NCBI GenBank assembly: GCA_943326825.2
Contig: CALPUT020000002.1
Span: 1 to 32,634, forward strand
Direction: 5' to 3'
DNA length: 32,634 nucleotides
Source of the DNA: Chryseobacterium gleum
GTDB lineage: Bacteria > Bacteroidota > Bacteroidia > Flavobacteriales_D > Crocinitomicaceae
Shown here: positions 13,804 through 22,457 of the stretch, in pieces
How the letters are laid out: each line of letters opens with the position of its first letter
Position numbering within the stretch: position 1 is the stretch's first letter
The notes under the pieces: generated by a model
Seen by the model: the letters and a program-made list of their open reading frames with translations, nothing else
Told to the model about the DNA's origin: nothing
The model's database searches: none
Made by a program: the position numbers and the translations under genes

Positions 13804-16797
13804 TTATTTTTTCAACTTTTTAGAAAAATCAATTAAGATTGGTGTTGCAACACATAATGAAGAATATGTACCAATAACAACCCCAACTAATAATGCGAAT
13901 AAGAATCCTTTAATTGCAGGTCCACCAAAGATGAACATAATTAAAACAACCACAAATAAAATCATAGAAGTATTGAAAGTTCTACTTAAAGTAGTATTCA
14001 AAGATCTATTGATAATTTCATGGTGGTGATCGTCTTCTTTACTGTTTCTTAAGTTTTCACGAATACGGTCAAATACAATTACGGTATCATTCATAGAGTA
14101 TCCTATTACTGTTAAGATCGCAGCAATGAAGGCTTGATTTACATCTAAACTGAAAGGTAAAATACCATGTAACAAAGAGAAGATTGTAATAACGAAGAAT
14201 GCATCATGCGCTAAACCAACAATTGCACCAATAGAATATTGCCAGTGACCGAAACGAATTAAGATGTAAGCAAATATTGCTAACAACGAGAAGAAAATTG
14301 CAACAGCTGATGAAGACCATAACTCATTTGAAATAGAAGCAGAAATACTTCTTGTATTCGTTACTTGGTATCCACCCATTTTTGATTTACAAGCATCTAA
14401 ACCTTGTTTAATTTTAGCATTAACTTCATCAGTTGCACCATCATCTTTTAATTTATAGTTGGTAACGATTTCAACATTAAAGTCATTTGATTTAGTTTTC
14501 AAATCAATAGAAGCTATTTCTCCATTTTCAATAAGAACTTTAGATAATTCTTTACGGATTCCTTCGATATCAGCTTTTTGATCGAATTTAACAGTCATCA
14601 TCCTACCACCAGTAAACTCAACTGATTGTTTTAATCCCATTGTAGAGACAGCGATTACACCAACAATTGTAGCAGAAATTGAGAACATGTAGAAGTATTT
14701 TCTTTTTCCAACCCAGTCAAAATTAAAGTTTTGGAATAAACCTTTAGACATTTTAGTATGGAAAGTAATTTCTTTTCCTTTTTTCAACCATGATGTTATT
14801 ACCAATTTAGAAATAATAATTGCAGAGAATAAAGATGTGAAAATACCAATAATCAATGTAGTAGCAAACGATTCAACCTCACCTGTTCCGAAAACTTTCA
14901 AGATAATTGCAACCAATAAGTGAGTTACGTTCGCATCAATAATAGAAGGTAATGCTTTTTTGAAACCTGTATTAATTGAATCTTCTGTGCTTACACCTCT
15001 TGCTAATTCTTCACGAATACGTTCGAATATCAAAATGTTCGCATCGACAGCTGTACCAATTGTTAATACAATACCTGCAATTCCTGCTAAGGTTAACACA
15101 GCTCCAAATGAAGCTAAACTTCCAAAGATAAAAATAACGTTCACTGCTAAAGCAATGTTAGCTACTAAACCAGCTTTTCCATAATACCAATACATGTATA
15201 ATAAAACCGCTAAGAAAGCAAATGCGAAAGAGATTAAACCTGCTTTAGAGTTCTCTGCACCAATTGTCGGTCCTACTTTAGATTGATCTTTAATTACACA
15301 AGGTGCAGGTAAAGCACCACCATTTAATAAACCAGATAAATCTTTAGCTTCATCAATTGTAAAGCTTCCAGAAATCTGAGTATTTCCTTCAGTAATAGCA
15401 TTAATTACTCTCGGTGCACTGTAAACTAAGTTATCCATTGTAATTGCTACAACACGGCCAACATTATCACCTGTCATTTCTCCCCACTTATCAGCTCCTT
15501 CTTCAGACATTTTCAAGTCTACAGTTACCAATGAAGAAGATTGATCAAAACCAGTTGAAGCAGATTTAATATCTTTTCCACCTACTTTAGCAACACCATT
15601 ATCAGGAACACTAATAGCATACAAGAAATGTCCAGAAGTTTTAGATTTTTTGTCTAATTTTTCAACATCTGCAGACCACATGAAACGTAAGTTTTCAGGA
15701 AAAACAGACATTACATCTTGACGTTGTAATAAACGATCTACATCTTCTTTGTTTTCAACAGATACAAAGCCAATTGAATAATCTCCGATTGGAGTTACTA
15801 ATTCAGCTAAACCTTTTGAATTAGTTCCTAATGTAGATGTTAAATCACCTAATTTTTGTGTTTTAATTGTATCAACATTACCTGAATCAGCTTTTGTTGT
15901 ATCAGATGCATCAACCACTTCAATTTCTTTTTGCTTAGAAACTTGAGAAGCTTGCTGCCATTGTCCAGCAATTTCAGATGGAGCAAATGTTTCAAAAAAC
16001 TGAAGATTTGCAGTTGATTGTAATCGGCTAGCTACCGTAGATTCATCTTGAACTCCTGGTAACTCAATATATAAACGATTGTTTATTGGATCTTTTTGAA
16101 TATTTGGTTGAGCAACCCCGAATTGGTTAATACGACGATTCATAATCATCTCAACACCATCCATTGAACTTGCCGCTTTGTCTTTTAAGAAAGAAACAAC
16201 TTCAGAGTTTGATGAATTAATACTTAACTCTTGTAATTCACTAATTGCGAACAAACGAACCAAAGGCATATCTTTATTTACAGCTTCGTTTTCTTTTTGG
16301 AAAATATCAATGAAGTTACCTCCCCTTGAGTTATATTTAGCTACAGCTCTATCAAATGGTTTTTTGAAACGAATATCTCGAGGGTTTTTGATGTAACTTT
16401 TAACCATTTCTGGCACAGAAATTTCAAGTGTTACACTCATACCACCAACTAAATCAAGACCAAAAGCTAAACTTCTTTTCTTGACATCTGTAAAAGTAGA
16501 TCCAAAAATAGGGTATACCTTACTTTCTGCTTTTTCTTTCAAAATTTGATTTACAAACGCTGCTTTTGCTAACTCTCTTGCTTCAGGTAAAGTCAAATCA
16601 ACCTCAGTATCATTTGGCAATTCAGCCATTATTGTTCCTTCTTGCTTATGTTTTGCAAACAATTCATTTACTCGAGCATCAGCTTCTTTACTTGCCTTAT
16701 TTTCAACATTTGAAGCAACCCATGTAAACGATAACTGATATACACAAACAGCAGTCAATAAGATTGTCAGAAACCAAAAAAAACCTTTATTACGCAT
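13804..16797 (-). CDS. secDF: Fused protein translocase subunit SecDF
   Basis: Proton-driven accessory of the Sec translocon in the inner membrane. The 997 residues combine SecD (to ~690) and SecF (from ~695). SecD: a first membrane helix at 7-25, FGLDLVGGMSVTLEISV near 115, ELPGVQDESTVASRLQSTA, DLSGLLNGGALPAP, then six-helix motifs including GTAVDANILIFERIREE. SecF: GKRKYFYMFSISATIVG, SVEFTGGRMMTVKF, IGYSMNDTVIVFDRIREN. About 12 membrane segments in total, as expected. The fusion is the normal Bacteroidota form. A 52-residue-long insert rich in Lys, Ser and Asp in the first periplasmic domain looks lineage-specific. Single-gene unit with its own promoter and terminator. Confidence 0.97.
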   Translation of the reverse strand: MRNKGFFWFLTILLTAVCVYQLSFTWVASNVENKASKEADARVNELFAKHKQEGTIMAELPNDTEVDLTLPEARELAKAAFVNQILKEKAESKVYPIFGSTFTDVKKRSLAFGLDLVGGMSVTLEISVPEMVKSYIKNPRDIRFKKPFDRAVAKYNSRGGNFIDIFQKENEAVNKDMPLVRLFAISELQELSINSSNSEVVSFLKDKAASSMDGVEMIMNRRINQFGVAQPNIQKDPINNRLYIELPGVQDESTVASRLQSTANLQFFETFAPSEIAGQWQQASQVSKQKEIEVVDASDTTKADSGNVDTIKTQKLGDLTSTLGTNSKGLAELVTPIGDYSIGFVSVENKEDVDRLLQRQDVMSVFPENLRFMWSADVEKLDKKSKTSGHFLYAISVPDNGVAKVGGKDIKSASTGFDQSSSLVTVDLKMSEEGADKWGEMTGDNVGRVVAITMDNLVYSAPRVINAITEGNTQISGSFTIDEAKDLSGLLNGGALPAPCVIKDQSKVGPTIGAENSKAGLISFAFAFLAVLLYMYWYYGKAGLVANIALAVNVIFIFGSLASFGAVLTLAGIAGIVLTIGTAVDANILIFERIREELARGVSTEDSINTGFKKALPSIIDANVTHLLVAIILKVFGTGEVESFATTLIIGIFTSLFSAIIISKLVITSWLKKGKEITFHTKMSKGLFQNFNFDWVGKRKYFYMFSISATIVGVIAVSTMGLKQSVEFTGGRMMTVKFDQKADIEGIRKELSKVLIENGEIASIDLKTKSNDFNVEIVTNYKLKDDGATDEVNAKIKQGLDACKSKMGGYQVTNTRSISASISNELWSSSAVAIFFSLLAIFAYILIRFGHWQYSIGAIVGLAHDAFFVITIFSLLHGILPFSLDVNQAFIAAILTVIGYSMNDTVIVFDRIRENLRNSKEDDHHHEIINRSLNTTLSRTFNTSMILFVVVLIMFIFGGPAIKGFLFALLVGVVIGTYSSLCVATPILIDFSKKLKK

Positions 16798-16830
16798 TTT
16801 TAAAACTATTAGTTTATTCTTTTAAAGCCG

Positions 16831-16861
16831 CAAATATAAAATTTCAAATCAATACTATCAA
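16831..16861 (-). promoter_or_regulatory. secDF promoter
   Basis: Minus-strand TTG (complement of 16859-16861), a 20-base spacer, then TATATTTG (complement of 16831-16838), followed by GCGGC. This is a complete Bacteroidota-type promoter 34 bases before the ATG. Confidence 0.7.
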
Positions 16862-17007
16862 TAAAGTTGACAAAGGTTTTAATGACTTTATTAACAATAT
16901 CAAATGAATAATTTTATAACCACTGATAAACAGACAATTACGTATATTAAAAAATTAATAACAAAAAATGACAAGTTCATTTGTTACTTTTATAAAGTAT
17001 TGGATTT

Positions 17008-17015
17008 TATATTTG
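17008..17015 (+). promoter_or_regulatory. Promoter -7 box for the 17035 gene and the FAD oxidase
   Basis: TATATTTG matches TAnnTTTG exactly, 19 bases before the ATG. TTG at 16981-16983 is 24 bases upstream, a little far for a -33. A small inverted repeat AAATGA / TCATTT (16966-16971, 16977-16982) overlaps that region. Confidence 0.55.
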
Positions 17016-17034
17016 TACTAAAACTTAAAATAAG

Positions 17035-17556
17035 ATGGATTTTATACTACAACTTGCATTAATTACTATACCTGCTGGAGCAGTATTATACACTTCAATG
17101 CAATTTCTTAAAAAACAAAATGAAAAAGAATTCATTCATTTGAATAATGACTTAAAAAAAGAACGTCAAAATTTCTTCTTACCTTCTAGAGTTGAATCTT
17201 ATCAAAGAGCTGTTCTTTTAATGGAACGAATTCATCCAAATAGCATCGTTATGCGACTTCACAATCCTGCATTACCAGCTAAAATGTTTCAATCTGAACT
17301 TTTAAAGGCGATTAGAGAAGAATACGATCACAATGTTGCTCAACAGATTTTTATTTCTTTACAAGGATGGGAAATGGTTCGTAATTCAAAAGAAGAAACA
17401 ATTAAAATCATCAATTTAGCTGGTAGTCAAATGGACGTTACATCAATGAGTAGTGATTTAGCAGCTAAAATTTTCGAAATCGTTGCAGAAGTCGGTAAGA
17501 TGCCTACTGAAATCGCTGTAGATTATTTAAAAACTGAACTTCAAAAATTATTCTAA
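17035..17556 (+). CDS. Conserved Bacteroidota protein with N-terminal membrane anchor
   Basis: 173 residues. One hydrophobic segment at about 4-24 (LQLALITIPAGAVLYTSMQF) is followed by a charged, helical soluble domain with RVESYQRAVLLMERIHPNS and VAQQIFISLQGWEMVRNSK. I recall it as a DUF family common in Bacteroidota (DUF7935 is my best guess), with no known function. The anchor probably places the soluble part in the cytosol. It lies 11 bases before the FAD oxidase gene and shares its promoter, so the two may work together. Confidence 0.82.
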   Translation: MDFILQLALITIPAGAVLYTSMQFLKKQNEKEFIHLNNDLKKERQNFFLPSRVESYQRAVLLMERIHPNSIVMRLHNPALPAKMFQSELLKAIREEYDHNVAQQIFISLQGWEMVRNSKEETIKIINLAGSQMDVTSMSSDLAAKIFEIVAEVGKMPTEIAVDYLKTELQKLF

Positions 17557-17567
17557 TTTAATTAACA

Positions 17568-18965
17568 ATGTATAAAGCAATTGATTCAAACGATATCGCT
17601 TATTTTAAAAGCATTTTAGGAGAAAGATGTTTTACAAATAATGAGTTATTAAAGGAATACGGACATGATGAAACGGAAGATTTATCTTTCATACCTGAAG
17701 TTGTTTTAAAACCTGAAACAGTTGAAGAGGTTGCTTTGATAATGAAATATGCTCATCAACATGCTATACCTGTAACTCCTTCTGGAGCTAGAACAGGCTT
17801 GAGTGGTGGAGCTTTGCCTATAGAAAAAGGAATTGCTTTAACGATGGAGAAATTCAATAAAATAATTGATATTGATGAGAAAAATCTTCAAGTTACAACT
17901 GAGCCTGGAGTAATAACACAGGTGCTACAAAATGCAGTAAAAGAAAAAGGGTTATTTTATCCACCAGATCCAGCAAGTAAAGGAAGTTGCTTCATCGGAG
18001 GTAATGTTTCAGAAAATTCTGGAGGACCAAAAGCTGTAAAATATGGTGTCACTAAAGATTATGTATTAAACCTTGAGGTTGTATTACCGACAGGTGAAGT
18101 AATTTGGACAGGAGCAAATGTTTTAAAAAATTCAACTGGTTATAATTTAACGCAATTGATTGTCGGTAGTGAAGGTACTTTAGCTATAATTACTAAAATT
18201 GTTTTTCGCTTAATTCCACATCCAACAAATGATTTAACTTTATTAGTTCCATTTTTTGATGCCGAAAAAGCGTGTGAAGCAGTTGCTGCAATATTTAGAG
18301 CTGGAATTACTCCAAGTGGATTAGAATTCATGGAAAGAGATGCTTTGATTTGGACGCAAAAATTCACGCAAGACGAGACTATAAAAGTAGCTGATAACCA
18401 TCAAGCACATTTATTAATCGAAGTTGATGGTTTTGACAACGATTTATTGATGCAAGAATGTGAAAAAATCATGTCTGTTCTTGAAAATTTCGAAACTGAT
18501 GAAATCTTATTTGCCGAAAGTCAAGCTCAAAAAGATAGTCTTTGGAGTTTGAGAAGAAAAGTTGGAGAAGCGGTTAAATCTCAATCAATTTATAAAGAAG
18601 AAGACACTGTTGTTCCAAGATTTGAACTTCCCACCCTGTTGCATCATGTTAAACGAATTGGAAATCAATATGGATTTAAATCTGTATGCTACGGTCATGC
18701 TGGGGATGGAAATCTACACATCAATATTATCAAAGGAGATTTATCTGATGAAAAATGGGAAAATGAATTACCAATTGCAATTCGAGAATTGTTCACAGAA
18801 GTTGTAAAACTTGGAGGTACAATTTCAGGCGAACATGGAATTGGACTAGTTCAAAAACCATACATGGACATTGCATTTCCAGATGTTACATTAAATCTCA
18901 TGAAACAAATAAAGTTATTATTTGATCCAAAAAGTATTTTAAATCCTGGGAAGATTTTTGTTTGA
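17568..18965 (+). CDS. FAD-binding oxidase, GlcD/D-lactate dehydrogenase type
   Basis: 465 residues with an N-terminal PCMH FAD-binding domain: VTPSGARTGLSGGALP (about residues 70-85), YPPDPASKGSCFIGGNVSEN and NSTGYNLTQLIVGSEGTLAI, the latter covering the pyrophosphate and isoalloxazine contacts. The C-terminal FAD-oxidase domain has YGHAGDGNLHINI and ISGEHGIGLVQKPYM, the His-containing active-site elements of the GlcD/D-lactate dehydrogenase/2-hydroxyglutarate dehydrogenase group. It therefore probably oxidises a D-2-hydroxy acid; which one is not decided by sequence alone. No glcE/glcF partners are adjacent. Its stop is 6 bases from the convergent DUF4924 gene. Confidence 0.9.
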   Translation: MYKAIDSNDIAYFKSILGERCFTNNELLKEYGHDETEDLSFIPEVVLKPETVEEVALIMKYAHQHAIPVTPSGARTGLSGGALPIEKGIALTMEKFNKIIDIDEKNLQVTTEPGVITQVLQNAVKEKGLFYPPDPASKGSCFIGGNVSENSGGPKAVKYGVTKDYVLNLEVVLPTGEVIWTGANVLKNSTGYNLTQLIVGSEGTLAIITKIVFRLIPHPTNDLTLLVPFFDAEKACEAVAAIFRAGITPSGLEFMERDALIWTQKFTQDETIKVADNHQAHLLIEVDGFDNDLLMQECEKIMSVLENFETDEILFAESQAQKDSLWSLRRKVGEAVKSQSIYKEEDTVVPRFELPTLLHHVKRIGNQYGFKSVCYGHAGDGNLHINIIKGDLSDEKWENELPIAIRELFTEVVKLGGTISGEHGIGLVQKPYMDIAFPDVTLNLMKQIKLLFDPKSILNPGKIFV

Positions 18966-18971
18966 TAGATT

Positions 18972-19523
18972 TTAATTATTCATAAAATCCATACTACCAC
19001 TTTTCATTTGGTGGTAGGCTCTTGAAAGATAAGCAATCATTACACGCATTGCATCAAAAGCTTCTTCTGTTTCAGCGCTAATCTCTTGTTTTTTCAAGCG
19101 AAGTAATAACTTCATATACAATGCATGAAATACAATTTCAACATGATTCTTATCTTTTAAATTCGATTTGTTTTTAAATTCATCAATGTAAGGAACAGCT
19201 CTTTCATAAACAGCTTTATATTTTTCTTCATTTGATACATTCAAAATTGAATTATGTAAATACGAAATCTCAACCATGATATCCTTCAAATCATTTAAAT
19301 GACCAACTTTTTCAAGTTTTTGATATTGCATTTGAGTTATTATATCAGTATACCATTTTCTATAACTTGATAAAAATGAATCATCTGGCAATTGAGGACT
19401 TACATAATTTTCGATGATGGCTTCTAAATCAAAATGATAGGCACGCACAACATCTTCAATCTGATACATATATAAAACGTATTCAGCAATATTTTCTTTT
19501 AATTTTTGTTGAGCTATGATCAT
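18972..19523 (-). CDS. DUF4924 family protein
   Basis: 183 residues, mostly alpha-helical, no signal peptide. The N-terminus IIAQQKLKENIAEYVLYMYQ followed by EDVVRAYHFD is the DUF4924 pattern of Bacteroidota. Further helical stretches are HLNDLKDIMVEISYLHNSIL and the C-terminal VMIAYLSRAYHQMKSG. Function unknown. It is 5 bases after the OmpH-like gene and cotranscribed with it. Confidence 0.85.
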   Translation of the reverse strand: MIIAQQKLKENIAEYVLYMYQIEDVVRAYHFDLEAIIENYVSPQLPDDSFLSSYRKWYTDIITQMQYQKLEKVGHLNDLKDIMVEISYLHNSILNVSNEEKYKAVYERAVPYIDEFKNKSNLKDKNHVEIVFHALYMKLLLRLKKQEISAETEEAFDAMRVMIAYLSRAYHQMKSGSMDFMNN

Positions 19524-19528
19524 CTAAA

Positions 19529-20134
19529 TTATTTTTTACCCATTTCTTTTTCAATCTCTTCCTGATTTTGATTCAAAAAGGCAGTAAATTCTTTTGTTAC
19601 ATTCATTTTAGGGTTGATGTAATTGAACTGCCCCCCTTTTGCATGAATCATCAAAATATCGATATTATGAAGTTTACAGTATTTCTCACTGAATTTATCA
19701 ATTTTGTTTCCAATTGTTTCCAACTTATCAATTGTTTCTTTTTCCAAACGTGCTCCAGCTTCTTGTTGGTATTTTTCAAATTCTAGTTGTTGATTTTGAA
19801 GATTTGCTTGAATCCCTTCAGACTCCACTTGAGACAACTCATTGTTTTGAGCTCTTTTCATGAAACTATTATAATCGGATTGAATTCTTGCCCCTCTTGT
19901 TTCTAATTCTTTCTGAAGCGCCAATTGCTTTTTAGTTACAATAGCATCTTGTTCTTTATAATATTTAAAATTCAATTTTAAAGAATCTTGATTGTAATAA
20001 GCTATTTTCAATTCTCCAATCTTAGAAGGCAAAACTGATGGAACTGTATTTTCTACTTTCTTATCTTCTTTAGAGCTACATGAAACTATAATTGTTCCAG
20101 CTATAAGTAAACTTGCAATTGATAATTTTGTCAT
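19529..20134 (-). CDS. OmpH/Skp-like lipoprotein
   Basis: 201 residues. The N-terminus is a lipoprotein signal with lipobox IIVSC and acylated Cys19, followed by SSKEDKK. The mature part begins GELKIAYYNQDSLKLNFKYY (the Skp/OmpH start pattern AYVDxxxL) and has a long coiled coil (about 60-145, rich in Gln, Glu, Leu), then HNIDILMIHAKGGQFNYINPKMNVTKEF, typical of OmpH C-termini. Skp is a periplasmic chaperone for outer-membrane proteins; here the protein is lipid-anchored, so the exact role may differ. It sits between the 82-residue gene and DUF4924. Confidence 0.88.
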   Translation of the reverse strand: MTKLSIASLLIAGTIIVSCSSKEDKKVENTVPSVLPSKIGELKIAYYNQDSLKLNFKYYKEQDAIVTKKQLALQKELETRGARIQSDYNSFMKRAQNNELSQVESEGIQANLQNQQLEFEKYQQEAGARLEKETIDKLETIGNKIDKFSEKYCKLHNIDILMIHAKGGQFNYINPKMNVTKEFTAFLNQNQEEIEKEMGKK

Positions 20135-20145
20135 TATGTGAATTA

Positions 20146-20394
20146 TTATAGTGAATTAATTGTTTTAAAAGCATCTGCCCAATCTGATCTCATAGAAACA
20201 AATCGCTCAAGTGAATTGTTTAATAGGTTTTCTGTAATCATTTTCTTTACATCTTCTAAACCATTTACATCAGTCTCAGAAATTTTGAAAGTTTGTTCAA
20301 ATTGAGCTAATTCTATTTTTACAATGTATTTTGAATTGTAATTATGAATTTGAATTTTGTATCTTTCGTGCGGTATATCTGCAACTAATCTCAT
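20146..20394 (-). CDS. Small conserved Bacteroidota protein of unknown function
   Basis: 82 residues, no signal or membrane segment: MRLVADIPHERYKIQIHNYN, then KYIVKIELAQFEQTFKISE, GLEDVKKMITENLL and a C-terminal RFVSMRSDWADAF. A beta-rich first half and helical second half are likely. I recognise it as a conserved hypothetical of this phylum but not as a named family. It is the first gene after the promoter at 20409-20438 and lies 11 bases before the OmpH-like gene, with a very short predicted leader. Confidence 0.8.
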   Translation of the reverse strand: MRLVADIPHERYKIQIHNYNSKYIVKIELAQFEQTFKISETDVNGLEDVKKMITENLLNNSLERFVSMRSDWADAFKTINSL

Positions 20395-20408
20395 TTGAAC
20401 TTTTTTTA

Positions 20409-20438
20409 CAAAAATAATAGAATAAGTTAATATGACAA
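20409..20438 (-). promoter_or_regulatory. Promoter of the 82-aa / OmpH / DUF4924 operon
   Basis: Minus-strand TTG (complement of 20436-20438), 19-base spacer and TATTTTTG (complement of 20409-20416) fit the Bacteroidota consensus. The start of transcription would be only ~8 bases before the ATG at 20394. Confidence 0.65.
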
Positions 20439-20471
20439 TGTGAGATTAGAAAAGATATGATTTTGGTAAAC

Positions 20472-20500
20472 AAAAAATGCGCCTCATCTGAAGCGCATTT
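20472..20500 (-). terminator. Terminator of the SiaC-like gene
   Basis: 8-bp stem AAATGCGC / GCGCATTT (20475-20482, 20493-20500) with a 10-base loop; the minus strand continues into six T and a G-TTT. It lies 20 bases after the stop of the SiaC-like gene. Confidence 0.82.
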
Positions 20501-20520
20501 GGTATGTTTTAAAATTAACC

Positions 20521-20916
20521 TTAAACTGTTAATACTAAATCTGTATATTCTTTAAATTCAAATGGAACTTTAACCATATAAGCATAATCTTGTCCGACTT
20601 CATACATATCTTCATCTGACTCTCTATAATGCCATTCAACCTTTACTTTAAAACCGTTGTCAGACAATTCATTGAGTTTGTAAAGTAAAAAAAGAATTCG
20701 CTTAGAAGAAGATATATTGAAATATTCCAGATCAATCTTAACGATTGTTTTTTGAAAAGGATTCATCAAGTAAGAATCGAACCAAGAAAGAATTGGCCCC
20801 CAAAATTCGTCTGGATTATCTGGAATAGATCTACCCTTAATTTCCATAATACCACTTTGACAATCAAAATGAATCAATGGAGTTTGAGTAGAAGCTTCAA
20901 ATATTAATTTTTCCAT
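20521..20916 (-). CDS. SiaC/DUF1987 family protein
   Basis: 131 residues, soluble. The family pattern is clear: FDCQSGIMEIKGRSIPDNPDEFWGPILSWF, then IVKIDLEYFNISSSKRILFLL and the C-terminal VGQDYAYMVKVPFEF. In Pseudomonas aeruginosa, SiaC is a phosphoprotein switched by a kinase/phosphatase pair (SiaB, SiaA) to control the diguanylate cyclase SiaD. Here none of these partners is adjacent and the gene stands alone between its own terminator and the kinase gene at 21061. The Ser-rich FNISSSK segment corresponds to the region of the phospho-acceptor; the exact residue is not settled from sequence. Some databases wrongly call the family a nuclear pore subunit. Confidence 0.85.
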   Translation of the reverse strand: MEKLIFEASTQTPLIHFDCQSGIMEIKGRSIPDNPDEFWGPILSWFDSYLMNPFQKTIVKIDLEYFNISSSKRILFLLYKLNELSDNGFKVKVEWHYRESDEDMYEVGQDYAYMVKVPFEFKEYTDLVLTV

Positions 20917-21060
20917 TCTTTAAATTTGTATGATTATGCAATTTCAATATTATTTTTCTAATACACTAGTTAATTTCTACGAATTATGCTTTTTATTAGA
21001 CTAACACCTTTTTTTATGGAACTAAAATCAAAACAAAGGTTAAAATGTGTTAATTATTGA

Positions 21061-21900
21061 TTAAAATGTATCATTCAAAACGTAATCTGTAATCAATTCA
21101 ATAGGAGAATCGATCATTTTATTTAAAGTCCATCCTTTTTTAATGAATATATTTTTAATTAAATCTGATTGATAAAAACCATATCGACCGATAATTGATA
21201 CTGTTAATGATTCATCTAGTAATATTTCGACATATCGTCTAAAAAAACAAATTAAATTCTCTTCATGAAGTGATACAATTTCATCTAAATGATTTAATTC
21301 AGATAACTTTGAAGCGATTGTTCCAATAAATTGTTTACCGGATTCACCATAAACTGTTGAAATAATTGCATTTCTATCACCCAAAAAATTTGTTAACTGA
21401 ATCGTTAAGTCTTCCGAAAACTCATTATTAAGCAGTTTTTGCAATACTAATTTCCCAAAATGATAACCACTTCCTTCATCCCCCAATAAATAACCAAATC
21501 CTCCATTCATTTGAGTAATATTCTTCCCGTCATATTGACAAACAACAGATCCTGTTCCAAGAATAGCAACAACACCTATGTTATTTCCCAAAGCAGCGTG
21601 ACAAGCACCTTCAATATCTGATAAAATTTCAATGGTCTCAAATCCCCATGATAGGAAAATTTCTTTTAATCGTATTTTATTTTTATCAGAAGAACATCCT
21701 GCACCATAAAAAACAACTTTTGAAGATTTATATTCAGCATGTTTTTCCCAATAGTTAGTATAATCATGCATAAACTGTTCGTCCCATTGTTTTGGATGAA
21801 AAGATGAAGTAGTAAAATGTTTTCGAGCACCAAATGGATCGACATAACACCAATCAGTTTGTGTTCCACCACTATCTGCAATTAAAAATGATTGTCCCAT
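21061..21900 (-). CDS. BadF/BadG/BcrA-family ATPase, N-acetylglucosamine kinase-like
   Basis: 279 residues of the ASKHA (actin/hexokinase) fold. The phosphate-1 loop is ADSGGTQTDW (8-17) and the phosphate-2 loop AILGTGSVVC, followed by GGFGYLLGDEGSGYHFGK, which is typical of GlcNAc-kinase-like proteins. It probably phosphorylates an amino sugar such as GlcNAc in the cytosol, for example in cell-wall recycling; the substrate is inferred. The ATG overlaps the Smr gene's stop as TAATG (21898-21902). No clear terminator was found beyond 21061. Confidence 0.85.
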   Translation of the reverse strand: MGQSFLIADSGGTQTDWCYVDPFGARKHFTTSSFHPKQWDEQFMHDYTNYWEKHAEYKSSKVVFYGAGCSSDKNKIRLKEIFLSWGFETIEILSDIEGACHAALGNNIGVVAILGTGSVVCQYDGKNITQMNGGFGYLLGDEGSGYHFGKLVLQKLLNNEFSEDLTIQLTNFLGDRNAIISTVYGESGKQFIGTIASKLSELNHLDEIVSLHEENLICFFRRYVEILLDESLTVSIIGRYGFYQSDLIKNIFIKKGWTLNKMIDSPIELITDYVLNDTF

Positions 21901-22457
21901 TAATCTATGTTATAATGAATCTCAACAGTAGTTGCGCCTTTACCATATTCTCTGAAATCGGCATCAAAATATTCAATTCCTTCTTGTTTAGATAAAAACA
22001 AGCGAACTTCATCTTTTAAAACACCTTCACCTACTCCATGAATAACTACAATTTTGCGAATATATTTCGACTTTGCACGTTTGTAAAAGTTCTTGAATTC
22101 TTTTATTTGCTTGCTAAGAATCTCAAAATTCGATAAACCTGAGTGAGAATCCGTAATTTCTTCAATATGTAAATCGATTTCCCAAATATCAATAGGCTTT
22201 TTATAACCTGTCAATTGACCTTTTCTAACAGTATGCTTATTTGAAGAAAAAGAATCATCATCATTTAAAATCAAATCTGCATCGTCAGGTAATTTATAAT
22301 CATTGCCATAAATTCTAACGATTTCATTCAATAGGAATGGACGTTCAAATCCAAATTCATCTTCTACAACACAAGACTTAGAATCAATTAATTTCTTAAT
22401 TACTCCACTCCCCGACTCATATAATAAGCCTACTTTTTCGCCTACATTAAAGTTCAT
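21900..22457 (-). CDS. Smr domain protein with DUF2027-like N-terminus
   Basis: 185 residues. The N-terminus MNFNVGEKVGLLYESGSGVI with EDEFGFERPFLLNEIV resembles the DUF2027/KOW-like domain fused to Smr in Bacteroidota. The C-terminal Smr domain starts IDLHIEEI and continues with IRKIVVIHGVGEGVLKDEV, the conserved HGxGxGxLK nuclease-type motif, and ends ATTVEIHY. Smr domains bind or cut branched DNA or RNA; the target here is unknown. It overlaps the M50 protease gene by 11 bases. Confidence 0.85.
   Translation of the reverse strand: MNFNVGEKVGLLYESGSGVIKKLIDSKSCVVEDEFGFERPFLLNEIVRIYGNDYKLPDDADLILNDDDSFSSNKHTVRKGQLTGYKKPIDIWEIDLHIEEITDSHSGLSNFEILSKQIKEFKNFYKRAKSKYIRKIVVIHGVGEGVLKDEVRLFLSKQEGIEYFDADFREYGKGATTVEIHYNID

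Noticed and set aside
14960-15184. Plus-strand open frame inside secDF
   Set aside because: Shadow of the conserved SecD membrane region; composition and lack of signals argue against a gene.
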